Below are positions 11,479 through 22,100 of a stretch of DNA of 64,000 bases, piece by piece. The stretch is taken from positions 496,001 through 560,000 of the forward strand of contig JAHLEZ010000002.1 of the NCBI GenBank assembly GCA_020726505.1, in the 5' to 3' direction. Within the stretch, counting starts at the first letter, position 1, and each line of letters opens with the position of its first letter. This stretch comes from Leptodontidium sp. MPI-SDFR-AT-0119 (taxonomy: Eukaryota; Ascomycota; Leotiomycetes; Helotiales; Leptodontidiaceae). The notes below the pieces were generated by a model. The model was not told the origin of the DNA. It saw only the letters and a list, made by a program, of their open reading frames with translations, and did no database searches. The position numbers and the translations under genes are program-made.

Positions 11479-13243
11479 ATGGCTTCTGCGTCTCCGACCT
11501 GCCTACCTTGCAATGCGCTTTATGAGCCAAACCCTGATATAGCTGGCCAAGCAGTGAGAAATTGTTTCACAATCACAGTATCTGAACGTTTGCTAACATC
11601 GTCCGAAGATATTTTTGGCGTTTCTCGCTCACACCTGCACCTTCATTTTTCTAGCAATGATTGTTACCCCTATCATTAGCTTCTACTTGCCACCGGTCCC
11701 AACGAGAATCGCGAGCGGTCCTGATGTTATACCAATGCAAGTCGAAGAATTGCAGATTCAGGAAGCATCAGGATTCCGACGCCCTGAACGAGATATAACA
11801 GTCGCGAGCGGTCCTAATGTTATACCAATGCAAGTCGAAGAATTGCAGATTCAGGAAGCATCAGGATTCCGACGCCCTGAACGAGATATAACAGTCGAAG
11901 AATTGCAGATTCAGGAAGCATCAGGATTCCGACGCCCTGAACGAGATATAACAGTCGAAGAATTGCAGATTCAGGAAGCATCAGGATTCCGACTCCCTGA
12001 ACGAGATACAACACCGCGGTACTTGTACCGCTGCTACTGCCAACAAACTATCGAAAGCACTTACACCTCCCAGTATATCTCAGGAGTTGCTTTCATCGTC
12101 ACCGCTTTCGTAAAGTGGAGAGAGATTTCACCTTACCACCTTCGAGTTATCTACAGCATCGTCTCGATGCATACAATCATTGGTTTGGTAGCTAATTACG
12201 GCAGACAGTCGCTTCTAAGCCTGTCGTTTGCGCGTTTGTGTCTGGGAGCGGATAGAGCTCCAAGCTGGGACCGGCTGGTTTACAAAGCCCTCGACTCTGC
12301 CGTTCTCCTCAATCTCCTACTCTTGAGCATTTTCACTGTGCTTGTTCCTGTCTACAGCTACCGAGATCAATGCTTTCAGTCTTGTTATGATAAGAACACC
12401 TGGACATATGCAGTCTCGGTGGTTTTCTTCTATTATTTGCTCATATTTTCGATTCAACAAAATGGAGACAACGGACCCCTCGGCTGGACGATCTTCACAT
12501 CCTTCATTACGTTATTCATTGTATTTCAAGTTTGGCAATTCCGGGAACTAACTCGCATTTTTCGCCCGGTAGCACTTCCTCTTGGAATATCTAGCGAGTT
12601 GACGTTCTCTTTCGGTCAGATTCTTGTGCTGTTCATGATATTTCCTCTGGTCACCGAGTTTCTTGGTGCACTATACGGTACGAAAACCAAATGCCTCGAC
12701 TTGTTGATCAAATATTCAATACTTATTGGCGATAGTGGACTTAAAACGAATTCTGCAACATGTAGGACAGGATGCTCCTGCCAGGACTCTGTTTATCAAC
12801 TTGTTCAAAATCCTATTGCCGTGGTTCTTCAACAGGCTTGTCACTGCCATTCATACAGGACTTGACGGGCTACTGACTACAATTTTGAAGGGTGCTTCAA
12901 AAATCAGTATGTCTTCATCGGCCAATGTGAACTTTGACAAGATGCACGGTCTTGCTAACATCCATCAGAAGCAGCTGTCTCGTTCAGCAGGACGAGGTTT
13001 CCCAGAAGATCCAACACCTCGAGATTGGAGAGTGGCAGTGCAGATTCAAGACAAAGTTCAAACGTTGAACTGCAGAACCAAAGTAGTGTTGCCGACGATG
13101 GAAATGAGATTCAGCCAACTACATCTACATCGACATTGGGTGTCTCGAGGAGGTCTACGTATCCTCTACCTCAAGATGACGAAATTCGACCCGAATCTGT
13201 GCTGCCACCATCAGCAGTAGCACAAGCTCAGTTGAGGCACTAG
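11479..13243 (+). CDS. Multi-pass membrane protein with internal tandem repeats (unknown function)
   Basis: Model with four exons: 11479-11553, 11609-12677, 12736-12906 and 12969-13243; introns 55, 58 and 62 bp, the first and third with GCTAAC branch sites. Product 529 aa. The N-terminus (CLPCNALYEPNPDIAG) is followed by a membrane helix (AFLAHTCTFIFLAMIVTPII). A hydrophilic loop then carries four copies of a 20-residue repeat (EELQIQEASGFRRPERDIT plus one). Five or six further hydrophobic segments follow, then an amphipathic stretch (RTLFINLFKILLPWFFNRLV) and a Ser/Gln-rich tail. I do not know a function. The NPDIAG-plus-helix start resembles a lineage-specific fungal membrane family, by impression only. 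Exons 3 and 4 rest on phase matching; the exact C-terminus is less certain than the core. Confidence 0.65.
11711..12013 (+). repeat. In-frame 60-bp/93-bp coding tandem repeat
   Basis: Near-identical 60-bp units begin at 11741, 11834, 11894 and 11954. The first two lie within a larger 93-bp unit (starts 11711 and 11804) that also includes codons for ASGP(D/N)VIPMQ. All unit lengths are multiples of three, so copy number can change without frameshift. Only a few base differences separate copies, implying recent expansion. Confidence 0.9.
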
Positions 13244-13492
13244 TAGTGTGAGCTGTTACATCTTTATCAGAGAACCCGCTCAGGATAGGATGGAGTAGAC
13301 ACACATGAAGCATCAAGCCGCAGCGGGTCATCGTGATTATATATATGCACTTTGGAATCATTTCAACACAACCTTAGAGTTTTTTCTTTTTTAAGACATA
13401 CTGATTTATTTATTATATTAGCTTAGCTTCACTAAACTTCTAAATACTAAGTGCAGCTTGCTTCAACTTAGCATGAGGGGGGGTAGCTTAGC

Positions 13493-14083
13493 TTAGACAG
13501 AAGCTGGCCGGGGTTGAGTTGGGTCGCCCGAATGGGCCATCTCCATCAATATAAACGCTGCTTCTGATTCATGAGTTACAGGCGTACCTGGATATTTTTC
13601 CTGTATTCTAGCTGCTGTAACCGCAGAAATGGGCTTGATCGGGATTGATGTAAGAGCCGGTTCTGGTACGGGAGATCTAGACTCATGGTGAATCTTCATT
13701 AGTGTAGATGCTGCTCTTTCTTCTGGATATACAGGCATAGTTGGGTCTATTTGCAGTTGTCTAGCTGGAAGATTCGAGTTGGCTTGGTATGGATTTATCT
13801 GAGAGACTGGACCAGGCTGGTAGCTTTGACTCTGGGATCCCGCTTGCAGTGCCTGACCCCTTGCTTTGATTTCACTACGATACAGGCTGGCGTCCTTGCA
13901 CTGAGAACACCGGCCAGTAATTTCGGAAATTGGAACAGCTGTTCCTTTCTTGATTTTAGGACAGTTTTGGAAAGGCATGTCCGGATTTCTTCTCACATAT
14001 AAACACCCTGGGTATCCAGGTGCAAGCATGAGAGGGCCCAAGTGGCCACATGTTCCGTGTCTCTGCTTTATGACTCGACACAT
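13493..14083 (-). CDS. Hypothetical protein with N-terminal Cys/His cluster
   Basis: Uninterrupted 196-codon frame with a good ATG. The N-terminal ~70 residues contain spaced Cys and His (MCRVIKQRHGTCGH, GCLYVRR, NCPKIKK, CSQCKD), which could bind zinc. The remaining two thirds is Pro/Gln/Ser-rich and probably disordered. No family recognised. It lies in an accessory stretch bounded by AT-rich relics, next to other orphan genes, and has no visible intron. Likely a lineage-specific fungal protein. Confidence 0.6.
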   Translation of the reverse strand: MCRVIKQRHGTCGHLGPLMLAPGYPGCLYVRRNPDMPFQNCPKIKKGTAVPISEITGRCSQCKDASLYRSEIKARGQALQAGSQSQSYQPGPVSQINPYQANSNLPARQLQIDPTMPVYPEERAASTLMKIHHESRSPVPEPALTSIPIKPISAVTAARIQEKYPGTPVTHESEAAFILMEMAHSGDPTQPRPASV

Positions 14084-14552
14084 TTTGCTAGAATGCGGGA
14101 GAGTTGGTAAAGAGAGATCGTAAATAGGGTATTTATATGGAAAGGGTTCTTTCGAAAGAGGTTTCTGGCTTGGGAGTCTCGATCAGTCTATTGTACAGAT
14201 CTTTGAAGTTGATGGTAGTAGAAGATCTTCCTCAAGACAGATGAGAACTCGTGTCAAAAAATGTTTTACTTGAGGGGCACTACGGGTCTTTAAGTAAAGC
14301 CAATTGGGAGTGAGATTGTTGTAAAGTTGTCTGGTAGAGTAACAAAGAACAAAGCAATTTAAGATCTCAAGCTAAAGGTCTTTCAAAGGGGTTCTTTGTG
14401 GATTGACAATGGCTTTGTTCGGAATGAAAGAACAACGAGCTCTGCGTGGGGCATCATGACTAACTATTACAAAAACAAAGAACTGGCATCAACATATCCT
14501 AGCCCGACGTTAGTTTCATAGCCTCATAGGCGAGTTTCTGATAATTGCGAAG

Positions 14553-15025
14553 TCAGAAGATCATGGCCTCTGCGTCTTCATACTCAATCAATGGTGGCAC
14601 TATTTTCAAAAAAGTAAACGCAATATATATGTCGTTCAGCAGACTTTGTGACTCTCCAGACCTAGATGCAACAACGAATCTTTCCCATGCTCGCAAACTC
14701 GCCAATGCCGGGTCCTCGGTGATATGATCAGGCTCGACATCAACTAGAATTTCCTCACTACCAGCAATCATAATCGGGGTACAGTTCTCCAAGGGGAATG
14801 AGATGAAAAAGGTCTGTCATAATGATTTCCCATGAACTGCTTGCTAAAGAAATATCCAACTTCTTACGATAACGGCGTTGATGTCTGCACTGCACGCGAG
14901 AAGTACAGTCGACACATTGATCCACCGTTAATCTGTAAGCTATGGCTGAGAAGTAGTGATATAATAGCCGAGCGTGCTAATATATCGTTGAAAGTCGAAG
15001 CATGGAGAAGTGTATTTCTGAATTG
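14553..15025 (-). pseudogene. Small frameshifted orphan gene (putative)
   Basis: On the minus strand, open segments with plausible protein sequence appear in different frames. The 3' part reads CTPIMIAGSEEILVDVEP ... LRAWERFVVASRSGES ... EYEDAEAMIF* and has no in-frame ATG. Just upstream a second frame reads SWEIIMTDLFHLIPLGE and runs into the first after a one-base shift near 14790. A third piece (FNDILARSAIISLLLSHS) lies further upstream before a GTAAGA donor-like site. Either a spliced gene whose boundaries I could not fix, or, more likely, a gene with a one-base frameshift. Function unknown. Confidence 0.35.
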
Positions 15026-16500
15026 ACTAACTTAGGCCTACCTTTACCCCTTTCTTATGCAGTCTTTCTACGAAATAAATGTTGTTAGCTAAGATAGCTT
15101 GGAATAGGGCGTCTTTTCTTTTTTGTACTCTCTTAGCTTCTATCTACCATCAAAACACCCGCCCAAAGTGACCCAAAATGGACCATTCATCCACTTCACC
15201 TTCCACGATGACCATAAAAATAACCGCATAGTACAAGAATTTAGGTGCGTACCCTGCGTTTGGTTTATTGGGTTCTGACAGCTGCCGATCTGGACGACTT
15301 GTGAGCGAGTAAGGAAATGGTCAGGCTAGAGAGGCAGACATGACGCCCCGGTACTCCTTCATGGGAGTTCAAGTTGAATCATTATCAAAAATATATATAT
15401 ATATTTTATATTATTCCCGAGATTCTGCGATCTCTGTTTAGATCTGTATCGAAACCCGAAAACGATATCATTAAAGCTCAGAGTGACGACTCAGCCGCAT
15501 GGACCTGCACAATTCGCTTGAAGTCCTTGGCATGAGAGCACATTCAGCAGGAGGTTTTTGATTCTCTTTATCGTGCAAAAGCGCAGGGGGGTTTAACCAC
15601 GAGTGCAGTAAATGGTTGGAGACGAAATGACCGGTCTCTTTTTTTTATTAATTTTTTTAGTGGAGCCATTCGAGTATTGCAAGTTCACAAAGCCAAGAGC
15701 CGATGAATTAAAAAGAACCGGACAGCAAAACGAAGAAAAATGTTAGAAAGACTGGGAATGAAATTGACTAACAGGGAAATTTACAGACTTGAGCTGAGCT
15801 AAGAATAAATCTATTTTCTCGTGGTTTGAGAGAAGAATTAATGCCATGTGAGGTTCTGGATGAAGAATGAAGTGTCGTGTTGGGGAATGTGTTGGGGAAT
15901 GAAGAAGCTGCAAACATAAACAAAGGAGCAAAGAAGGGTCTAGATTGTTCTTATGTACTGAAGCATTTGAATTGAAGGAAGGAAAAGGAAAAAAGCACAT
16001 ATCTACAACTGATTTCACCTTGGTGATGTAATGCTACCATGTAGCGCGTATGAGCAGATTCTGTGGAAGTAAGGTAAGGAAAGACATGAATAGAGCCTTT
16101 CGGGAAGGCCAAACGAGTGGACCACAGACATGTAGCAAGCAAACTTCCTTTTCAAATTCATGGAATCTGGTGAGACAATGAACGACATACGCTGTGGTGA
16201 CTCCGGGTATTGTGATTTAGTGACGTGGGTTAGTGGAAACATAGTGTTTTGAGAAGCGAATGAAATAAAAAAGAGGAGCAAACAAAGAATGATGGGCGCC
16301 GCTTCCAATTATGCAGATTACCCAAACACCGTATCAAGAAATCCTAGAGCCCGCAATTGTTCACATTTCTTTTTGAAGGAGAGCCTTTGCTCAAGTACCC
16401 CTGATGTCATCATGACGAAGTTATGAAAGTGAACATCTGCATAATATGTTTGCCTGAGGGAAAAGACTCGGTAACTTCTCGGGTGGTGACCAAACTTTGG
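15026..16500. other. Intergenic (about 1.5 kb)
   Basis: Contains an (AT)n tract near 15,390-15,410 and several T-runs. Short minus-strand frames here lack good starts, domains or splice support and I do not call them genes. Confidence 0.4.
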
Positions 16501-16501
16501 G

Positions 16502-16508
16502 ATATATA
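16502..16508 (+). promoter_or_regulatory. TATA-like element of the U6 gene
   Basis: ATATATA lies about 25-30 bp upstream of a small GCC-GCAA-GGC hairpin (16532-16541) that could be the 5' stem-loop of U6. This spacing matches the TATA-to-start distance of RNA polymerase III U6 promoters. Its role depends on the unresolved 5' end of the RNA. Confidence 0.45.
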
Positions 16509-16642
16509 CTTCCAAGTAAGCGTTTCTCCTCGCCGCAAGGCATTGCAAGTTTCCCCCTTCCCTTCTAGATGGCCAAACAGTGTAACTAATAGATTATAGT
16601 GGTCAATTTGATACAGTACGATACAGAGAAGATTAGCATGGC

Positions 16643-16692
16643 GTAAGTTTATCCTGAATCCTCCTCATTGACTATCACTAATAAACTCCCAG
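16643..16692 (+). other. U6 intron A (50 bp)
   Basis: Begins GTAAGT, has a CACTAATAA branch-like site and ends CTCCCAG. It lies just after the AGC triad, between ATGGC and CCCTGC of U6. Confidence 0.9.
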
Positions 16693-16709
16693 CCCTGCAC
16701 TAAGGATGA

Positions 16710-16759
16710 GTGAGTACCTCTTCCCAGCCCCTGGATTGACGATACTAACTGCTCCCCAG
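16710..16759 (+). other. U6 intron B (50 bp)
   Basis: Begins GTGAGT, contains a perfect TACTAAC branch site and ends CCCCAG. It lies between GGATGA and CACGCTC of U6, inside the U4-pairing/internal stem-loop region. Confidence 0.9.
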
Positions 16760-16786
16760 CACGCTCAATCAGAGAGACGCTACCGA

Positions 16787-16796
16787 TTTTTTTTTT
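16787..16796 (+). terminator. Pol III terminator of U6
   Basis: Ten consecutive T residues directly after the U6 3' end (CTACCGA). Runs of four or more T terminate RNA polymerase III. Confidence 0.85.
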
Positions 16797-17140
16797 AAGT
16801 TCTTTTGGTATTGCTATTCTGCTGGTTTCTCGCAGCAATCTCTTTTACCAATTCCGACTTTTTGCCTTTAGGCGTGGCGCTTTGTTCCGTTTAATTTGGT
16901 TCTGGAATGGAGTCGGAGACAAAGCGGATTCTCTCTAGTTCTAAGCGAGATAAAACAAAACACTAGTCCGAGGCGAATATCGCACTCATTTAGAACCACA
17001 TGACGCTGTATAACATCTCATCCACGTCGCTGACTTGATACTGTTTTGAACGATGGATATCGAGGAAGGATATCTAGAGGCATGCTCCTACGGGCTTCAC
17101 TTGGGCCCAAGCATCAATTCAATCCCCCAAGTCATTCTTA

Positions 17141-18288
17141 ATGGCCAGTCTTCAGGACTACCAGGGAGTTCCCTCATGGTTCGCAGAAGCAGCAAAGTCT
17201 AGTATTCGGCGGGGCGAAGTGAACCCTAGGTATTCCTATCACCACACACTTGGTCAAAAGCTTCGGAACCAAGAGCGGGGTGCTGGCGGACTATGTCTAC
17301 AGTGCGCAAAAGACTACCATGACCAGTATACGCTTCTTCAACACGTTAATTCCGACTGTTGGGCAACTATTAGCGAACGGAAATACAGAAGGGAGTGGGG
17401 ACCACCCCTCCTCGACTATGTCAGACGGTCACTATCAAGTCCCAGCTGGTCAAAGGCTCAGATCATTGATGATCTCGGCAGCATGATTTATATGAATAGC
17501 CTCTTGAGTCCATCAGCCAAAGCTTGGTGGCTGACCATGGAACTGCCTCAACGGATCAAACGGCCTTCCTCAGGTCCAAGCAGACCCGTTCCATCACAGT
17601 CCAGCGTCAACAAATTCTATCCCAGTGCATTTGGCTCAAACAAACCCAGCCATCCTATGCTGCTTTTCAAACGCCAGGATTGAGAGCCTTTTCAAAACTC
17701 AACAATCGCGAATTACTGGTCTTCACCGACGGAACTTGCTCTCGAAATGGCCAGGTTGGCGCACAGGGCGGTTGTGCGATCGTATTCCATCATAGTACCA
17801 AACGCCTATAGGCGCATATTGTATGAAGGGGTCGTTTGTCTTTTGTTTGGAGGATGTTGGTCCCACTGGCATGCCTTAGACGCCGACTAGCAACGGAGTA
17901 GAATTGCGGGCTGTTGTAGCCGTTGCTTGGTAATATGCACGACAATTCCCGAAGCTTCTACCCTCGAGAGCCGAAAAATGACTCAAGACTTGTCATCGCA
18001 ACGGATTCCACCTACGTCGTGGATGGAGCGACGAATTGGGTCAAGGATTGGGAGACAAATGGTTGGATGAGGCGTGATGGTAGCCCAGTCCAGAACCAAG
18101 ACCTCTGGAAATTACTCCTCGAGAAAGCCCGGGCTATTCGGTCGGATGTTTGTGAACAATTATCGTTCTGGCATATTCCTAGAGAGCTAAATGGACACGC
18201 GGATGCGCTCGCGAGATTTGCTTCAGCCTCACCTCCTCGACCTCGATTTGGGGTTCCTTATGTACCTGGGATTATGGTTGATCCTTGA
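17141..18288 (+). pseudogene. RNase H1-like pseudogene
   Basis: Remnants of an RNase H domain occur in order but in three frames. LLVFTDGTCSRNG (first catalytic Asp, ~17715-17750) is followed by SNGVELRAVVAVAW (catalytic Glu, ~17890-17930), then VIATDSTYVVDGATNWV (next Asp, ~17990-18045) and FWHIPRELNGHADALA (~18165-18215). An N-terminal region with CLQCAKDYHDQY (17141-17683) precedes them in a further frame. Stop codons break the domain at about 17812 (CTA TAG GCG), 17876 (CCT TAG ACG) and 17932 (TGG TAA TAT). All three are what CAG or CAA would become by C-to-T change in a CpA context, the RIP-preferred site. No intron model removes both stops and shifts. RNase H activity is therefore very unlikely. 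Confidence 0.72.
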
Positions 18289-19185
18289 GATCATTTTACT
18301 CAGTCCCCAGGGGCAAGGAGTGGAAACGTCTCGGTGTGGCCGAATAGGATGGGTCATTCTTACTGAATATGAAGCATTTAGGGACTAGTGTGTCGCCTGA
18401 TGTATTATTTCTGCCTGTTATACCCGTCATTGGCCATTGACGAAAAAAAGGAGACAGATTACACTTATTGACACGAGCTCCGAACGCATTGTTTTCCAAC
18501 CCTAGCTTGAGGAAGTTTGTTAGTTGTGACGCTTGCTGTCGTTGATTTCTTGTTGCCGTTGACTGCGGACAGACAATAATATTTTTTAACAGTCGGGTGT
18601 GGAACAACGGTGGCAGCAAGACATACAAAGTGGTTGCCGCAGCTCTCTGAGTTGAAGACATTGCCCAATAGTTTGAAGCTTCTGATGGCATCACCGGCCT
18701 TCCGACATACTGGTCGACGACTATTGGTTGTTTATTTCAGCTACAACCCGTCTTTGCATATTTTTCTGCAGCATCCCTTCAATTACTGAGTTTGACAACG
18801 CATAGCTCGTTTAACAATCCTCTTTTGATTACTCGGTAGTCCCAAGCTCCAATCAGCTGCAAGCCACATTCCTTCGCGTAACCTATACGGGCCTCCACCG
18901 TCAAACTCAACGGCTTTCAGCTATGCACAAGATCGACCTCGGTCAGAACTTATAGGCAATTCCGATCGCAATCTTCCTGATCTTTACACGACATTGGCCA
19001 CCGGGAGGCAGCCACCCCCAACTGAGCTCCAGCTTACAAACAATCCTTTTTCAGACAGCCTTGCCGTTGGTCAGCTGCCATTAGTGCTACAAACCCCCCC
19101 GCTGCTTGAACCATGAGCTCCTCAAGGATGTTGATCTCCAGTGATAATCATCTACTGCCTTGGTTCTAATGTGTTGCACACAACC
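18289..19185. other. Intergenic (about 0.9 kb)
   Basis: Promoter side of the large gene starting at 19186. Frames on the minus strand here look like chance openings. Nothing else recognised. Confidence 0.35.
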
Positions 19186-22100
19186 ATGTCGTTCGGACTA
19201 TCTGTTGGAGATATCTCGACGACGATATCAATCACCAATGAACTATTGAGAGTGGAGGAATTGCACGTTCCTGGTCAAGAAAGCCCAATTGACATCCTAG
19301 CCCACTTGAGGGAGCTACTCGTCAGATTCCGGAATGCCAGACCCCGCAATAGCTCCTATAAGGTCCAATACAACGCATTTCTAGAGGTATCGTCACAATG
19401 CCAAACAGCTCTGGAACAGTTTCGGGACTCTGGCCGTCTTCAGAACAAGAGCAATGGGGGGAATTGGTCGGTGATCAGCACGAGGGTGGAGGGCCCTTCA
19501 ACGACATGGAGTCCGAAAGTTCTCACGGCGTTCAGAGCAGAGATTACTGGTCATTTGCTATCGCTTATCATGCTTGAAAATCTTAACAAGTACATCTAAC
19601 TGAGTGGAAAGGGACTCTACTAACACTAGTATAGTGAGTTGGCGCCGAAGAAAAGCCAACAATCACTGGCTACCTTGGATAGATTCACGTTGAAGAATGT
19701 GCAGGAGATGACTGCTCCCGTTGTTCAATCTATATCTGCTTTTGATAACAGGAATATGCTAGTTGATAGGACGATGAAGATCATGTAAGTTTATTTGTTC
19801 AAGGCAGGGATTTGAAAAGAACTGATGTACAATAGATCCACAAACCTGCGGATTTACAATGCAGTTGTGGAACTCCAGCTTCGCGGTATACCGAGTCAAG
19901 TCGAATTACAACAGCCTGTCATTCTAAACGACGCTCTCGGTCGGCAGGCCCCCTTTCATCTCGAATACGTCACATCACATAGAGTAAGTGGCATTCCAGC
20001 CAGACCATACTTGCTGTGCTGAAAGATACACTAGGCGCTCAACGAGATTCTGGCCCTACGCTTCAACAACAACGACGCCTTACAAACATACGTTCGCGGA
20101 GGCGACTTCGTTCTTTGGTCAAGGAGTCAACTTGGCACGGTTAACTTGGACGAGCGATGGGAGGATTGCTTCATGCCGGGTGATGTTGTGGATATGTCGA
20201 TTGCGCTACAGGCCAACAAACGCTGTCCCGTGTGTGGCTCGAAGATTAGTCTTCGGGCTAACGAGCGAGTTACCTGGTATGTTCTCAACCCTTTTCTTTA
20301 CTCTTGCTGATAGACGACAAGTGAATCTTGCTCTACAAACTATCGAAGACGCCAGTCGCAAGATCAAGAGAAACTCATCGGCCCGCCCACCGCCAAACAA
20401 GCATTCAATGCTCCTCCACCCCCCGAGTCCGACATTCTCGCTTCGCCAGCCCTCCAAGATTTCATCATCGACTTCCTCAGCGAAGAGTTCACCCACTTTC
20501 CGGAGTTTTCTATATGGGGTCCAACGTCAGTTAAGAAGTGGGATCTCACTCAATTCTACTCTAAATTCTCTGAGCTTATCCAGGAGCTTGGTGCTGAGCT
20601 GTTTGCTCTGGCTACGGATGAGTTCCAGCGACAGATTGCGAGGACAGTTAGGAGGCGGCATCTGGCTATTACGAAACAGGTTAAGACTTTGTCGATTGGT
20701 AAACCTGTTCCAGGGACCGACTCGCCACGGAGAAGGGATACGGTAAATGGTTTTGAGAACGGGATGAACGGTCGTCGAAGCTCTCTGGTATCCGCTAGAT
20801 CATCTTCCGGCTCGAGAACGAGAAACGATTTCGGTCTTGACAAATCTGATTACATCGATGAGTATGGATTAAATCAGCCCGGATTCGATGATGAGAAGGC
20901 GGCAGCTGCAGAATTCTTGACCTCAGGAAACGCTCTCGCCAACCTTGGCCAAAATATACGAAAGTCTCTTTACTTCGATTCGGATCCACATGCCAAGTTC
21001 TGGCTAGTAGACCAGAAAATGATGGAAGGGTTCCATACACTCTACTCGTTTCGTGATGAGGAGCCCGATCAACGGTATACAGCTACTTTCAAGGCTTTCT
21101 GGGAGCTTTGCCAGTTTCTCAAAGAAGAGCTCGATGGATCAAAGGATCTCAGTCCCGTGATTACGTTGAGTGGATCAGCAGTATACGCTCGTGCCTCGCA
21201 GTGTGGTGTCTATCTGCAGGAGAATTGGGGACAACTCGGTTTGGATCTCTTGAGTGCGATTGAGACTGCTTTGAAGTCTACAGATCTGCGTACTGGGAGG
21301 TATCGTCCAGACGAAGATGTTTCAACCACTACTATGGATGTATCGGTTGAGCTCTACCCTAGCCGTTCTCCAGATGAGAAAGAGTACGCGATAGTACGAG
21401 TCTATGGACCATTCGATACGCTCAAGCAAGCAGGCCATTGCCTGACCTGGTTGACAGCAGCTATCAGAATTTCGCCATACGATCAAATGTCGTACTCTGA
21501 TGCGGTTCTCACCGATCACACATACCTTGCTCCATTCTCAGCGAATCCAGAACTTCAGAATTCGATGTATTTCGAGATATACGGGCAGGACCTGCAGCCA
21601 CTTAGTAAAGAGGAGCAGGAGATGTGCTGGAACCCGCTGTTTCCTCACAGCGTCATTGCTGATGGATTTCCGATCCCGAAGAGAGATAACATCCCTGGCC
21701 TGGAGATATCGTTTGATATCATGACAGACCTTTCGGGGGTCTCGTACCCGGTTGATCATTCCGGAGGGATTGTTCTCCAAGGTCTCTCAACCATGCTCGT
21801 ACCCACTCGACTGGAATCGGAAGATAGTTTGCAATGGCACTTCATGGCCAAACCAAGGGGTAGTCGGATGACACTGAAGGATATCGATGAGACCTGCTCG
21901 GAGATATATCCCGCCACGGACCTCTCATCGCTTCAATCTCGCCGGGCTTTCCTAGGCTGGAGTAAAGAAGCCAACATCTACCTTGGAACCAAAGAAATGA
22001 ACTACGCCGGCATGAGTTTCTCCCGTACCATGACTCCCACCCCTCGGATGGAACTATCGGGACTCTCAATAGGTCTAGGATCTTCTATCATGGGCCAAGG

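Larger units (their letters stand above)
16600..16790 (+). ncRNA. U6 spliceosomal snRNA gene with two mRNA-type introns
   Basis: The near-invariant U6 core is present in three pieces: 16600-16642 (GGTCAATTTGA, then CGATACAGAGAAGATTAGC and ATGGC), 16693-16709 (CCCTGCACTAAGGATGA) and 16760-16790 (CACGCTCAATC, GAGAGACGCTACCG, then T-run). Removing two 50-bp GT-AG introns joins them into the expected U6 order: ACAGAGA box, AGC triad, U4/U6 region and internal stem-loop. U6 is the catalytic snRNA of the spliceosome and a Pol III transcript. Introns in U6 are known from Schizosaccharomyces and other fungi; two in one gene interrupting the catalytic core is notable. The 5' end upstream of 16600 is unresolved (a further intron is possible). 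Five extra bases lie between TTTGA and ACGATACAGAG relative to the yeast and fission-yeast spacing. Confidence 0.93.

Noticed and set aside
15743..16548. Several minus-strand frames of 60-97 codons upstream of U6
   Set aside because: No domain, mutually overlapping, no splice continuity, and part lies over the likely U6 promoter.
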